From assembly GCF_017743935.1 (NCBI RefSeq), contig NZ_JAGHRE010000024.1, positions 1-32,727 on the forward strand: DNA of 32,727 nt, read 5' to 3'. A program made the translations under genes and the position numbers. This DNA is from Tropicibacter sp. R16_0. Its GTDB lineage: Bacteria; Pseudomonadota; Alphaproteobacteria; Rhodobacterales; Rhodobacteraceae. Shown one piece after another: positions 1-7,534 of this stretch (positions are counted from its first letter, which is position 1; every line of letters begins with the position of its first letter). The notes beneath the pieces were generated by a model that was not told the origin of the DNA, made no database searches, and was given only the letters and a program-made list of their open reading frames with translations.

Positions 1-48
1 GGGTGGGCGGGCCTACCACCCCGATATGCCCCAAACACAAAGGCTGGT

Positions 49-966
49 TTATTTCGCCACCGGCGCCCGTTTCACCAGGCCCAGCTTCTCGCGCACTTCC
101 TGCGGCCCGATGACCCGCGCGCCCATGTTCTCGATGATCGACCCTGCGCGTTCCACCAGCTGCCAGTTCTCGGCCAGCACGCCCTTTTCCAGCCAAAGGT
201 TGTCTTCCAGGCCAACCCGTACGTTGCCGCCCGCCAGAACGGCAGCCGCGACATAAGCCATCTCATTGCGCCCCAATGAGAACGCCGAGAAGGTCCAGTC
301 ATCCGGCACGTTGTTCACCATCGCCATAAAGGTGTTCAAGTCGTCCGGCGCGCCCCACGGCACACCCATGCACAGCTGTACCAGCGCGTTGGGTTCCAGA
401 ACCCCCTCTTTCACCAGCTGTTTGGCAAACCAAAGATGGCCGGTGTCAAAGGCCTCGATCTCGGGCTTTACGCCCATGTCGGTCATCATCTGTCCCATTG
501 CCCTCAGCGCGCCGGGGGTGTTGGTCATGACGTAATCGGCCTCAGCAAAATTCATCGTGCCACAATCCAGCGTGCAGATCTCGGGCAGACATTCCGCCAC
601 ATGCGCCACCCGCTCGGACGCGCCAACCAGATCGGTCCCGGCCTCGGCCAGCGGCAGCGGGTTTTCGATGCCACCAAAGACCATATCGCCGCCCATGCCT
701 GCGGTCAGGTTCAACACCATGTCGACTTCTGCATCGCGGATACGGTCGGTCACTTCGCGGAACATGCCCATGTCCCGCGAAGGCGCACCGGTTTCCGGAT
801 CGCGCACGTGGCAGTGCACAACTGCCGCGCCTGCCTTGGCCGCCGCGATCGCGCTGTCGGCAATCTGCTTGGGTGAACGGGGCACATGGGGGCTGCGATC
901 CTGCGTCCCGCCCGAGCCGGTGACGGCGCAGGTGATGAAGACTTCGCGGTTCATTTCCAAAGGCAT
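49..966 (-). CDS. Beta-keto acid cleavage enzyme (BKACE/DUF849), probably 3-dehydrocarnitine-cleaving
   Basis: This 305-aa protein is a BKACE (DUF849) enzyme. The family condenses a beta-keto acid with acetyl-CoA and releases acetoacetate plus a new acyl-CoA, in the cytoplasm on a Zn-dependent TIM barrel. Visible family marks are the N-terminal FITCAVTGSG strand, the metal-binding HCHVRDPETG motif near residue 50, the LNLTAGMGGD segment, and the GNVRVGLEDNLWL segment near the C-terminus. Overall it resembles the carnitine-pathway subgroup (CdhC-like), which turns 3-dehydrocarnitine into betainyl-CoA; that substrate is inferred from recalled similarity and from the divergent CdhR-like regulator. 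The ATG ending at 966 is preceded by a purine-rich AAGGGA site; a second ATG four codons inside is possible. Bases 1-48 downstream hold a short GC-rich inverted repeat (1-6 with 16-21) that may be a terminator cut by the window edge. Confidence 0.85.
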   Translation of the reverse strand: MPLEMNREVFITCAVTGSGGTQDRSPHVPRSPKQIADSAIAAAKAGAAVVHCHVRDPETGAPSRDMGMFREVTDRIRDAEVDMVLNLTAGMGGDMVFGGIENPLPLAEAGTDLVGASERVAHVAECLPEICTLDCGTMNFAEADYVMTNTPGALRAMGQMMTDMGVKPEIEAFDTGHLWFAKQLVKEGVLEPNALVQLCMGVPWGAPDDLNTFMAMVNNVPDDWTFSAFSLGRNEMAYVAAAVLAGGNVRVGLEDNLWLEKGVLAENWQLVERAGSIIENMGARVIGPQEVREKLGLVKRAPVAK

Positions 967-1100
967 TTGCGTTTTCCCTTCGATTTACCGTCTTTTGCCT
1001 GTGTTTATCCCCAGGCTTGTCCACGGATTCCAATTTGCGTTCATCCCCGACTCTGGCGCAGCTTTGTCATCAGAACTTCACATGATGCGAATCGAACTTG

Positions 1101-2087
1101 ATGAAATCCGCAAAAAACATACTGCAGCCAGAGCATCGCGCCCTGAAAACCGCCGTTCTCGTGCTGGATGATTGCAACACGCTCAGCTTCGCGGCGGCGG
1201 TCGATCCGATGCGTGCCGCCAACCGACTCGCCGATCGCCCGGCGTTTGACTGGGACTATGTCACCGCCACGGATGCGCCCGCACATCTGACCAGCGGCTT
1301 GGCTGTGCCCGGCATTCCGCTGGCCCGGCTTGAAGGCTGCGATCTGCTGATCGTCATCGCAGGATTTCAACTTGCGCGCCACGCCACGCCCAGCCTGCTC
1401 GCCGGTCTGCGCCGGATTGCGGCCAGCGGCGCCACGATTGCGGGCATCGACGGCGGCCCATGGCTCTTGGCCGAGGCCGGGCTGCTGGATGGACATTCCG
1501 CCACCACCCATTGGGAAGACCTGGACAATTTCGCCAACCGCTTCCCCGAGGTCGATGTGCTGCGCGACCGCTTCACCCTGTCGGACAACCGCCTGACCTC
1601 AGGCGGGGCCATGCCCGCGATCGAGATGATGTTGCAGATTATTTCTGCCCGCCACGGCGCAGGTTTTGCCTCGCGTGTCTCGGGCCTGTTCCTCTACGAT
1701 GGCGCACCCGCACCGACAAAACCGCAAAGCCGCACCGGGTTGCCGCACCGCCACAACGCACTGACCGCAAAAGCCAATGCGCTGATGGAGGCCGCGTTGG
1801 ACGAACCGATGCCCTTGACCGAGATCGCCACCACACTGGGCACCAGCCCCCGCACGCTGCAACAGCAGTTCCGCTTGCGCCTCAACACCACACCGCAGGA
1901 TCACTATTTGCACCTGCGCCTGGCCGAGGCGCGCCGACTGGTCACGGATACGGAGATGTCTCTGATGGATGTGGCGATGGCGACCGGATTCACATCACAA
2001 TCCAGCTTCGCCCGCGCCTTCCGCACCGCGCACGGCCAAACTGCCCGCGACCTCAGGCACGACCACGGGCAACCCACACACCACTAG
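1101..2087 (+). CDS. GlxA/CdhR-type transcriptional regulator (DJ-1/PfpI domain plus AraC HTH)
   Basis: This is a cytoplasmic transcription factor of 328 aa. The N-terminal part (about residues 15-190) is a class I glutamine amidotransferase-like (DJ-1/PfpI) ligand-sensing domain, with the ALKTAVLVLDD opening strand and a GIDGGPWLLAEAGLLDG segment in place of a catalytic nucleophile elbow. The C-terminal part (about 220-320) is an AraC double helix-turn-helix; LTEIATTLGTSPRTLQQQF and LMDVAMATGFTSQSSFARAF are the two HTH units. Regulators of this build (CdhR, GbdR, ArgR) control carnitine, betaine and arginine use. The gene is divergent from the BKACE gene across about 130 bp, which suggests that it controls that gene. 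A TTG lies one codon upstream, but I chose the ATG at 1101; no good ribosome-binding site is visible for either. The exact ligand is inference. Confidence 0.85.
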   Translation: MKSAKNILQPEHRALKTAVLVLDDCNTLSFAAAVDPMRAANRLADRPAFDWDYVTATDAPAHLTSGLAVPGIPLARLEGCDLLIVIAGFQLARHATPSLLAGLRRIAASGATIAGIDGGPWLLAEAGLLDGHSATTHWEDLDNFANRFPEVDVLRDRFTLSDNRLTSGGAMPAIEMMLQIISARHGAGFASRVSGLFLYDGAPAPTKPQSRTGLPHRHNALTAKANALMEAALDEPMPLTEIATTLGTSPRTLQQQFRLRLNTTPQDHYLHLRLAEARRLVTDTEMSLMDVAMATGFTSQSSFARAFRTAHGQTARDLRHDHGQPTHH

Positions 2088-2090
2088 TTT

Positions 2091-2156
2091 TCACCCTTTG
2101 GAAAATACTCCGGGGGGAGCTGCAAGCGGGGGGCAGCGCCCCCCTCCCCGTTCCCC
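2091..2156. repeat. GC-rich Rhodobacterales-type intergenic element with terminator-like hairpin
   Basis: This lies between two convergent genes. It begins with an AAAATACTCCGGGGG block and contains a perfect 7-bp stem with 3-nt loop (GGGGGGC at 2128-2134, GCCCCCC at 2138-2144). I recall similar ACTCC-plus-G-tract/CAGC/C-tract elements between genes in many Rhodobacterales genomes. A role as a bidirectional terminator is inference; there is no long T run. Confidence 0.5.
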
Positions 2157-3203
2157 TCAGTAGGGCATCGGATGCGCCCGATGCGCCTCGTTGATCTCTG
2201 TCAGAACCTCATCGGACAGCACGACCTCGACTGACGCCAGAATGTGCTCCAACTGCTCCAGCCGCGTCGCACCAAAAATGGCTGAGGCCATGAACGGCCG
2301 CGTTCGGCACCAAGCCAGCGCCATATGCACGGGGTCCAGCCCATGCTTGGCGGCAATCGACAGATAGACATCCACTGCGTCATACACGCGGTCCGAATGC
2401 CGACCGCCCAGGCCCGGCACGATGGACTTTCGAGACCCTTCGGGCACCGCACCGCCCTGATACTTGCCCGTCAACAGCCCCGTGCCCAATGGTGAAAAGG
2501 CCATCAGCCCCACATCCTCGTTCACGCTCAATTCGGCCAGGTCGGTGTCATACATCCGGCAAAGCAGCGAGTATTCGTTCTGGATCGAGGCCACCCGCGG
2601 GCCATGCCCGGCCTCGGCCAACCGCAGCCACTGCGCCGTGCCCCAGGCGCTTTCGTTCGACAGGCCAAAGGCGCGGATATTGCCCTTGTCGACCTGCGCC
2701 TGCAGCGCCTCAAGGCACTCGACCATGTTTTCCAGCACGTCGCCGGGATTCTGACCCGACGGATCATAGGTCCAATTCTGCCGGAACATGTAGCTGCCGC
2801 GATTGGGCCAGTGGAATTGGTAAAGGTCGATGTAATCCGTCTGCAGCCGCTTCAGCGAACCCTCGATGGCCACCGGAATGGTCGCCGCTGAAATCGGCGC
2901 GCCATCGCGGGCATGGGCAAACCCCGCGCCCGAATGCTTCGTCGCCAGGATGTAGTCGCCCCGCTGCCCCGCATGGGCGGCATTCCAATTGCCGATGATC
3001 TGTTCGGTCAAACCCACGGTTTCGGCTGAGATGGGGTTCACCGGATACATCTCGGCCGCGTCGACAAAATTGATGCCCGAGGCCAGCGCCAGGTCCATCT
3101 GCGCGTGTGCCTCGCCCTCGCCAGTCTGAGTGCCAAATGTCATCGTGCCCAGACACAGCTCGGACACCTGCAGGCCGGTGCGGCCCAACGGGTTCATCTT
3201 CAT
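2157..3203 (-). CDS. tas: Tas-like NADP(H)-dependent aldo/keto reductase
   Basis: This 348-aa TIM-barrel oxidoreductase follows E. coli Tas closely in length and in sequence from LGLGTMTFG-like (here LCLGTMTFGTQ) through the AEMYPV and GLTEQIIGNW segments. The aldo/keto reductase tetrad is visible as Asp and Tyr in FVDAAEMYP, Lys in LATKHSG and His in YQFHWPN. The cofactor region near FGATRLEQLEHIL matches the family. The physiological substrate is unknown. Start choice: the open frame continues upstream without a stop, but that stretch is antisense to the rhodanese gene. ATG at 3203 has an AGGA site about 8 nt upstream and gives the family length; an ATG two codons further in is also possible. 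It is divergent from the rhodanese gene. Confidence 0.88.
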   Translation of the reverse strand: MKMNPLGRTGLQVSELCLGTMTFGTQTGEGEAHAQMDLALASGINFVDAAEMYPVNPISAETVGLTEQIIGNWNAAHAGQRGDYILATKHSGAGFAHARDGAPISAATIPVAIEGSLKRLQTDYIDLYQFHWPNRGSYMFRQNWTYDPSGQNPGDVLENMVECLEALQAQVDKGNIRAFGLSNESAWGTAQWLRLAEAGHGPRVASIQNEYSLLCRMYDTDLAELSVNEDVGLMAFSPLGTGLLTGKYQGGAVPEGSRKSIVPGLGGRHSDRVYDAVDVYLSIAAKHGLDPVHMALAWCRTRPFMASAIFGATRLEQLEHILASVEVVLSDEVLTEINEAHRAHPMPY

Positions 3204-3320
3204 GGGGAATCCTCTTTGCTGCTTGGGGTCAGACCCTAGCGGGCACACCGGCGGAGGCAACCCCTTGCCGCCCGGCGCAGTTTCAGACAGCCTGCGCACA
3301 CACAATGGAGAGACAGAGCC

Positions 3321-3719
3321 ATGCCGCAGACCATCACCAAAGGGATCAAAACGCTCCTGGCCGAGGCCAATGAACAAGTGAAAACCATGCCCGTGGCCGA
3401 GGCCAAGACGCTCTATGACAACGATGCCTATGTGTTCATCGACTTGCGTGACATCCGCGAGCTGCAGCGCGCAGGCATGATCCCCGGCGCGTTTTCCTGT
3501 CCGAGGGGCATGCTCGAGTTCTGGATCGACCCCGACAGCCCCTACCACAAGGACGTGTTCAACCAGGACAAGACCTATGTCTTCTACTGCGCCAGCGCCT
3601 GGCGATCCGCGCTGAGCGCCAAGGTGGCCCAAGAGATGGGCCTGTCGCCGGTCCTGCACCTTGAGGGCGGGTTCACCGAATGGCTGAAACAGGACGGACC
3701 GGTGCAGGAGAAGTCGTAA
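3321..3719 (+). CDS. Rhodanese-like sulfurtransferase domain protein
   Basis: This is a single-domain rhodanese of 132 aa. The family carries a persulfide on an active-site cysteine to move sulfane sulfur; many single-domain members have unknown partners. The sequence shows VFIDLRDIRELQRAGMIPGA (the acidic-Arg CH2A-like segment, near residues 40-60) and the active-site loop YCASAWRSAL with its Cys near residue 93, followed by HLEGGFTEWL, the usual C-terminal strand-helix. GGAGAG lies about 9 nt upstream of the ATG. No signal peptide is seen, so it is probably cytoplasmic. It is divergent from the Tas-like gene and followed directly by the low-G+C toxin/immunity patch; its stop codon seems to mark the left border of that patch. 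Confidence 0.88.
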   Translation: MPQTITKGIKTLLAEANEQVKTMPVAEAKTLYDNDAYVFIDLRDIRELQRAGMIPGAFSCPRGMLEFWIDPDSPYHKDVFNQDKTYVFYCASAWRSALSAKVAQEMGLSPVLHLEGGFTEWLKQDGPVQEKS

Positions 3720-3732
3720 AGCGCGCGTCGCT

Positions 3733-3978
3733 TTGCCGATCCTGCTGCGGCGGTTCAAGCCGCAGCCCAAATGCAAGCAGCCTGTGGCGCTTCTGACCCG
3801 AGCGACGGTTTCGTACGCGGTCAAGGCCAAGGTAGAGGCAGGGGAGCCGCTGGAATTGGCGGATTGGACCTCGGGCGACACTCTGGTTGTGGTTGACGTC
3901 GTCTCGCCGTTCAATTCGGCAGAGCTGTTTGAAAAGCGGTTCTTGGATGGGGCCAAAAGCCAAAAAGGTGATGCATGA
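3733..3978 (+). pseudogene. Truncated HlyC-type toxin-activating lysine acyltransferase remnant
   Basis: The 81 codons match the C-terminal part of RTX toxin-activating acyltransferases (HlyC family, which acylate lysines of a protoxin). ELADWTSGDTLVVVDVVSPF aligns with the SLVAEDWTSGD...IDWIAPF region of HlyC, and the conserved Asp is present near residue 55. The N-terminal third, including the family's catalytic histidine segment (SPLHR-like), is missing. There is no ATG and no good ribosome-binding site; TTG at 3733 is only the most upstream plausible start, and the frame opens at 3688 inside the rhodanese gene. The stop overlaps the next start (ATGA, 3975-3978), which suggests a former operon with the immunity gene. 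It could still be expressed as a short protein, but activity is unlikely without the histidine. Confidence 0.55.
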
Positions 3979-4805
3979 TCAAGAAAAACAGAAACGGGCA
4001 GGAAGTGATCAGGTTGGATGGTCACGATTTCATCCTTGAAGAGCCCAGCCGCGAAGTAATCCGCGAGGCTCTGTTCTACGTGTACTACGCCTCAACCACT
4101 GGTCCCGTTATGGAGATCGAATGGGTGCGTGACTATCCTCAATTCGGTCCTCGAAACGAAGGCTGGGGCAAGGATAGCCCACATCGCGTGTGGCATGACC
4201 TGCGTGAAGACGTCGGCGAATGGCGGTTGGAAATCCTGACCGCAACACCAGAAGAGTTTGCCCCATTCCTAACCGACATCCGAGTGCGCCGTGACAGGTG
4301 GCACTGGATGACGGATGTTACAAAGGGAAATAAGCTCATGAACCGGCCTGCGGTTAAGGCTGTGATCGAAGAGTTGGACGAAGAGATGAGTTATTTCTTT
4401 CCGATGAAGGTTTTTGATCGCGACACGGGTGAATTGATCAGCGACGAATATCACTACTGGGTCCCCCGGCGCAGGCTTTGGTTCGAGCCGGAAGAGCTAC
4501 TTAGATCGGACCGGGTGGTGGATAAACCATTCCCAGGTCCGTTCGCTATTGTCGACCGAGCTTGGGAATTAACGCACAACCAAGCACTAAGAGCGGTGGT
4601 CGCAGAGTATCCATTTTGGGGCCTTTCTTCGAGTTTAACCGATGTTGCGTTCTCCAACCCCGTTTTCCACCGATTGAAATCGGAGGGTTTCACCGGCCTC
4701 GTCGAAAACACGGCGACGGGGCATTGGGACCGGAACTATTTCCAGAACATAGGGCATTTCGACGACCTGATCGCAGCAGAAAAGGAGGCAATATGCCATA
4801 TTTGA
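3975..4805 (+). CDS. Imm11-family (DUF1629) immunity-like protein
   Basis: This cytoplasmic protein of 276 aa has no signal peptide or membrane helix. The second half (about residues 105-245) has the Imm11/DUF1629 layout: YFFPMKVFDRDTGELI with a YHYWVPRRR strand, then AFSNPVFHRLKSEGFTGL near the end, corresponding to the family's final recognition helix. The first 100 residues (rich in Trp and Arg, with WHDLREDVGEW) are not recognised. Imm11 proteins are predicted immunity factors of polymorphic toxin systems. No toxin gene lies next to it, and it sits between an acyltransferase remnant and a broken Imm11 paralogue. Its start overlaps the upstream frame by 4 bp. G+C is visibly lower than in neighbours (53% in bases 4081-4140), which suggests transfer. 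Family assignment is by recalled pattern. Confidence 0.7.
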   Translation: MIKKNRNGQEVIRLDGHDFILEEPSREVIREALFYVYYASTTGPVMEIEWVRDYPQFGPRNEGWGKDSPHRVWHDLREDVGEWRLEILTATPEEFAPFLTDIRVRRDRWHWMTDVTKGNKLMNRPAVKAVIEELDEEMSYFFPMKVFDRDTGELISDEYHYWVPRRRLWFEPEELLRSDRVVDKPFPGPFAIVDRAWELTHNQALRAVVAEYPFWGLSSSLTDVAFSNPVFHRLKSEGFTGLVENTATGHWDRNYFQNIGHFDDLIAAEKEAICHI

Positions 4806-5418
4806 TCGATGGTGGGCATAGAAAGCCGTACTCGCGTCCAGCCGAACTACTCGACTGGTGGCCAAAAGACACACAAGAGTGGTTGGTCAAAAGGTCTGAG
4901 TTTGCAACTATTCTCTCGGAAGGCCTTAGCGAAGCAAATGCCGCAGAAGCCCCTGGCACTCTTGCCCTTAACGGCATTCTTAACCTCAAACCGTTTTTAA
5001 GTCAGTCAACGGCTGGTGGTTTGTTGAGCAGTTGGTCAAGGACCTGATCGAAGCGCTTGACCCCGGGCGCCATTAGTTCATCCCGATCCGGTTGGCTGGC
5101 TACAGCGGCGAACGCGAGGTCGAGGAGGGCACATGGTGTATCCTGAACGTACATTTTCGCGTGACGTCGGTTGTAAAAGACCTGTCCGAATTGGATGTCC
5201 AACGACCACCGCCGAACGAAAGACTGTATGTTAATCCGTTTGGTAAGCGTCTGACCATGGACGCTGCCGAACTCGATCCGGCAGCGCATTTGTGGCGCGA
5301 ACACCGGTTTGGGCGAGAATTGTTCATGTCGGATGATCTGTACGACCGACTGGTGCAGATGAAGGTCAAGTTGCCTGCCCGCAAGGTCGGCATGATCAAT
5401 GCAGTTGAAAACAAGTGA
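4793..5418 (+). pseudogene. Second Imm11-family gene, broken by a frameshift and a nonsense codon
   Basis: A strong AAAAGGAGG site precedes ATG 4793, which overlaps the previous gene's end by 13 bp. The frame reads MPYLIDGGHRKPYSRPAELL and onward, then stops at 5047. If one T is added to the T5 run at 4994-4998, the reading changes to KPFFKSVNGWWFVEQLVKDL and continues to DPGRH, where TAG (5074-5076) stands at the position of the family's usual Gln in the HQFFP-like motif, a CAG-to-TAG change. After that the frame is open to 5418 with typical Imm11 features: a GTWCILNV strand and HLWREHRFGRELFMSDDLYD. Repaired, it would be about 208 aa, a usual Imm11 length. As it stands, only an 84-aa N-terminal piece could be made from ATG 4793. 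Confidence 0.72.
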
Positions 5419-5510
5419 CTTGTGAAGGAATGGGCAGAGGAGTCCTCCGGTAAAGCCAACACTGGCTGCGAAGCCCATCGTTTGGGACCGAATGTCCCCT
5501 CGCCATTCAG

Positions 5511-5545
5511 TTGAGAACAAATAGAGAACATGTTATTCTGCTCTC
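5511..5545 (+). promoter_or_regulatory. LexA box inside the imuA promoter; leaderless start
   Basis: GAAC-AAATAGA-GAAC at 5515-5529 is an exact match to the alphaproteobacterial LexA direct repeat GAAC-N7-GAAC. It overlaps a candidate promoter: TTGAGA (5511-5516), a 17-nt spacer, and TATTCT (5534-5539). Transcription would begin about at 5546, which is the A of the imuA ATG, and no ribosome-binding site exists, so the mRNA is probably leaderless. LexA control follows from the box; the start site is inference. Confidence 0.8.
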
Positions 5546-6175
5546 ATGTCGACTCAGCTGCTCAAACGCCACACCAACCGCCGGACCGGGCCAGCGCTAC
5601 CCCTGCATCCCGAGGTCTCCTTGCAACTGGCCCGCGTGCACGAGGCCTGTGGCCCCGCACGACGCAGCTTTGCCCTGTGGCTGGCCGGGCAGATGCAAGG
5701 GCCGGTGCTGTGGATCGCGCCCGCATGGGAGGCGGACCGGTTGAACCCCGACGGGATGCTGGATTTTGCCGATCCCGCGCGGTTCCTCTTTGTGCACCCC
5801 CGCCGGACCGAGGATCTGCTGTGGAGCATGGAGGAGGCTTTGCGCGCAGGTGCCGTTCCGCTGGTGATTGCCGATCTGCCCGCCGCCCCTGCCCTGACGC
5901 CGGTGCGGCGGCTGCATCTGGCGGCGGAAACCGGCGGCACCCTGGGCAAAGCGCCGCTGGGGCTGCTCTTGACCCCCGGCGATGGCGGCGCGCAGGGGAC
6001 CGAAAGCCGCTGGCACATGACGCCCGCTCATAGGGGGACGCAACGTCGCTGGCACCTGGAGCGTCGTCGCGCCCGCGCTTTGCCTCCGATGACGTGGATC
6101 GCGACACAAGCCCACCCCGGCGCACGGCTGGACCTCAAGCGGAACACAGAGACTGCCGCGCTCACAGCCCCCTGA
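5546..6175 (+). CDS. imuA: ImuA-family SOS mutagenesis protein (orphan)
   Basis: This 209-aa protein has the ImuA (SulA/RecA-like fold) pattern. An [20 protein letters not shown] strand-helix is followed by [20 protein letters not shown] (residues about 80-100), then [17 protein letters not shown], then [20 protein letters not shown] and ESRWHM. No Walker P-loop is seen, as expected for ImuA. In characterised systems ImuA works with ImuB (a Y-family polymerase homologue) and DnaE2 in damage-induced, error-prone lesion bypass, and the three genes usually form one operon. Here the next gene is a YceI protein, so imuA stands alone, though with a perfect LexA box and probable leaderless translation. 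The last 50 residues are rich in Arg. It could cooperate with imuB/dnaE2 elsewhere in the genome. Confidence 0.78.
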   Translation: MSTQLLKRHTNRRTGPALPLHPEVSLQLARVHEACGPARRSFALWLAGQMQGPVLWIAPAWEADRLNPDGMLDFADPARFLFVHPRRTEDLLWSMEEALRAGAVPLVIADLPAAPALTPVRRLHLAAETGGTLGKAPLGLLLTPGDGGAQGTESRWHMTPAHRGTQRRWHLERRRARALPPMTWIATQAHPGARLDLKRNTETAALTAP

Positions 6176-6252
6176 CAATGCAGTGAAGCCACGGGAATTC
6201 GCACACAAACGCCACATGTCATGTCAAGCTACTCCTGAAGCGAGAGCCCCAC

Positions 6253-6888
6253 ATGACGAGTATTCAAATGATGCGATCGACCCCCTTCACCCGCCGCGCT
6301 GTTCTGCGCACCCTGGCCAGCCTGCCCGTGTTGGGCTTGCCCTGCGCCAATGCCGCCCTGGCCAAACCAACCCGCTATATGCTGGACCCCCGCGCCTCCT
6401 CGGTCGGGTTTGTCTTCACGCTGTCAGGCACCGCCCAGCGCGGCACGATGCCGGTCAAACGCGCTGACATCCTGATCGACCCGCAGAACCTGACGGCCAG
6501 CACGGTCGACGTGCTGGTTGACGTCAGCCGCGCCAAAACGGGCCTGTTCTTTGCCACCCAGGCCATGACCGGGGCCGACGTTCTCAACGCCGCCCGCTAT
6601 CCGGACATCCGCTTTGTCTCAACCCGGGTTCAACTGGGGGCCAGCGGCCGCATTTCCGAAGGCGCGCGCATCACCGGGGACCTTACGGTCAGGGGCGTCA
6701 CTCGCCCGATCACGCTTGAGGCCACGCTTTACCGCCGTCCAGGCAGCCGGGCCGATGACCTCAGCCAGCTCAACATCCGTCTGCGCGGCACCATCAGCCG
6801 CAGCGCCTTTGGGGCCTCCGGGTACAGCGATCTGGTGACCGACACCGTCACGCTGGACATCCAGGCCACGGTGAATCAGACGAACTGA
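6253..6888 (+). CDS. YceI-family periplasmic protein
   Basis: This exported protein of 211 aa belongs to the YceI lipocalin-like family, which binds polyisoprenoid-type amphiphiles in a beta-barrel; the cellular role is mostly unknown. The N-terminus carries TRRAVLRTLASLPVLGL followed by an ALA cleavage region near residue 37. This is a twin-arginine-like leader, but without the full consensus, so Sec export is also possible. The mature domain opens with RYMLDPRASSVGFVF and contains the family's TGADVLNAARYPDIRFVS and GDLTVRGVTRPITLEATL segments; the last is the YceI hallmark near residues 140-160. It follows imuA by 77 bp on the same strand. I see no LexA box of its own and no sign that the two are functionally linked. 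Confidence 0.88.
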   Translation: MTSIQMMRSTPFTRRAVLRTLASLPVLGLPCANAALAKPTRYMLDPRASSVGFVFTLSGTAQRGTMPVKRADILIDPQNLTASTVDVLVDVSRAKTGLFFATQAMTGADVLNAARYPDIRFVSTRVQLGASGRISEGARITGDLTVRGVTRPITLEATLYRRPGSRADDLSQLNIRLRGTISRSAFGASGYSDLVTDTVTLDIQATVNQTN

Positions 6889-6927
6889 TGCGTGTGGCCG
6901 CCAATCACAGCGCCACGTCGGATCAAG

Positions 6928-7308
6928 TCATTTGATCTTGGCAACGTAGCGCTCCTTGTTTTGATTCACCAACACAAGCTTGCCCCCATTGACCACGTAA
7001 AGGTCGAACCGTGGTGTACTGTATCCGATGCACCGCATTCCACTGTCGTAGAACTTATAGGAATTCGCGGCCCATTTCTGTCCGCCCGAGTGGTATGAAT
7101 ATGACCCATTGTCCCAGTACCGTTCAAACTCCCCGCTTGGGAACACGATCTTTCGTCCGGACAGGTTCTTTTCCAACCATGCTGCATTGACCCGTTGGTC
7201 ACCACTTTTCAGAAAGCTCTTGGCCACTTTGGGCGACGCTTTGGGACACGCCGAGAACCCAACAGTTCCGATACAAATGAAGACAAACGACAAGATCAAT
7301 CGACCCAT
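6928..7308 (-). CDS. Secreted protein of unknown function
   Basis: I do not recognise this 126-aa protein. It has a clear N-terminal signal (GRLILSFVFICIGTVGF) ending at SACPKAS. The Cys could be a weak lipobox (FSAC), although Phe at -3 is unusual. The mature part is small and rich in Tyr, Trp, Ser and Lys: FPSGEFERYWDNGSYSYHSG, then KFYDSGMRCIGYST, and a hydrophobic C-terminal strand pair, LYVVNGGKLVLVNQ. This looks like a compact beta-rich periplasmic or surface protein. A GGAGGAATTGTT ribosome-binding site just upstream of ATG 7308 strongly supports the start and a real gene. It is divergent from the following MFS gene. The upstream 226 bp (7309-7534) hold no feature I can name. Confidence 0.65.
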   Translation of the reverse strand: MGRLILSFVFICIGTVGFSACPKASPKVAKSFLKSGDQRVNAAWLEKNLSGRKIVFPSGEFERYWDNGSYSYHSGGQKWAANSYKFYDSGMRCIGYSTPRFDLYVVNGGKLVLVNQNKERYVAKIK

Positions 7309-7534
7309 AACAATTCCTCCAAACCAAAATAAAACTCACTGTAAGCCAAACCAAGGCATCGTAGCAACGTCAGGGACCTTAGCGGTTGCTTCACCGTCCC
7401 CGCCACAAATCTTCAAACGTAACCGCGTTGAGCTCAAAACGGCCAAGTCCCAAACCCCAAAAAGGTTCAAAATCGACCCACGACGTCGATAATGCGTGTG
7501 CATCTCACGTCAAAGTGCGTATGGCTGTCTTATT

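Noticed and set aside
3204-4025. Open frame extending the aldo/keto reductase upstream to 622 codons
   Set aside because: It is antisense to the rhodanese and acyltransferase-like frames, lacks family similarity, and the internal ATG at 3203 has a ribosome-binding site and gives the usual Tas length.
5002-5520. 172-codon minus-strand frame over the second Imm11 region
   Set aside because: The plus strand shows clear Imm11 motifs once the frameshift and TAG are recognised; the minus frame has no family pattern and no good ribosome-binding site.
7109-7492. 127-codon plus-strand frame before the MFS gene
   Set aside because: Its first half is antisense to the secreted protein, which has a strong ribosome-binding site and signal peptide; the rest shows no domain.
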